Source: Bacteroidota bacterium (GTDB taxonomy: Bacteria; Bacteroidota; Bacteroidia; Flavobacteriales; Flavobacteriaceae). From it: a DNA stretch of 5,386 nt. The translations under genes were made by a program, and so were the position numbers. Under the pieces are notes generated by a model. That model had not been told where the DNA came from. It did no database searches and saw only the letters and a list, made by a program, of their open reading frames with translations. The stretch's first letter is position 1. The number at the start of each line of letters is the position of its first letter. Positions 5,224 to 5,386 of this stretch are shown one piece after another. Location of the stretch: assembly GCA_021793535.1 (NCBI GenBank), contig JAJYSO010000148.1, positions 1 through 5,386 on the forward strand, in the 5' to 3' direction.

Positions 5224-5386
5224 ATGTTATACACAATGACCATGGGTGCGGAAGTACATGCATTAATGCCGGTGTTATTCATAGGTCATGGGAATCCCAT
5301 GAACGCCGTTATGGACAATGACTTTACCGCACGATTGAAAGCTTTCGGGAAAAGCCTGCCGAAACCGGAGGCGATCATGGTAGTCT
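5224..5386 (+). CDS. Extradiol ring-cleavage dioxygenase of the LigB/DODA (YgiD-like) family, 5' part only
   Basis: The first 54 codons of a gene that runs off the right edge. The segment MPVLFIGHGNPMNAV, then DNDFT, LKAFGKSLPKPEAIMVV, is the characteristic N-terminus of 4,5-DOPA-dioxygenase-like class III extradiol dioxygenases. The histidine of GHG is a predicted metal (zinc or iron) ligand. The family cleaves catechol-type rings or acts on related substrates; the physiological role in microbes is usually unknown. Several in-frame ATGs compete as start: 5224, 5236, 5242 and 5266. Family members usually have only a few residues before MPxLFxGHG, so 5242 or 5266 is plausible. I list 5224 as the longest ATG start, since none has a clear ribosome binding site. 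Only the first part is present, so integrity cannot be judged. Confidence 0.8.
   Translation, partial: MLYTMTMGAEVHALMPVLFIGHGNPMNAVMDNDFTARLKAFGKSLPKPEAIMVV

Noticed and set aside
4880..5263. Minus-strand open frame of 127 codons opposite the winged-helix remnant
   Set aside because: Its translation is rich in Cys, His and Pro with no family character, while the plus strand encodes a clear winged-helix domain. It is a shadow.

Overview
The window is a mosaic: a compact, AT-richer accessory block (about 1100-4900) sits between flanks of decayed or truncated chromosomal genes. Codon use in the plus-strand genes and the right flank (AGA/AGG arginine, frequent ATA isoleucine) resembles methanogenic archaea. 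The central minus-strand operon instead has a near-consensus bacterial sigma70 promoter, a GGAGG ribosome binding site and more CGN arginine codons. The host domain is therefore unresolved; a methanogen-like archaeon carrying a bacterial-type cassette, or a moderate-GC anaerobic bacterium, would both fit.

Left flank (1-1078): the end of a small membrane protein; a 30-residue stub of a 3-hydroxyisobutyrate-dehydrogenase-like gene with an intact start and ribosome binding site but nothing after its first nucleotide-binding loop; and a PEMT/ICMT-type membrane methyltransferase gene broken by a frameshift and an in-frame TAG.

Centre (1174-3130, minus strand): a three-gene operon. It encodes a soluble Clp-fold serine protease of the serine dehydrogenase proteinase (SDH) family, a 188-residue protein with a DWDSFG...GGVQINW signature, and a 121-residue protein with an EISVDLAKLTTP signature. 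The last two overlap by 11 bases. I cannot name a function for the two small partners. This protease-led trio is the best candidate here for an undescribed system.

Right of centre (3289-4658, plus strand): a divergent two-gene unit. It encodes a protein with two HNH-associated DNA-binding-type repeats joined to a conserved nuclease-like C-terminal domain, and a DUF6933 protein.

Right flank (4659-5386): an AT-rich spacer ends abruptly near 4905 in GC-rich sequence encoding only the C-terminal winged-helix part of a lost larger protein. The window closes with the start of a LigB/DODA-type (YgiD-like) extradiol dioxygenase gene. No integrase, tRNA, CRISPR array or insertion sequence is visible.
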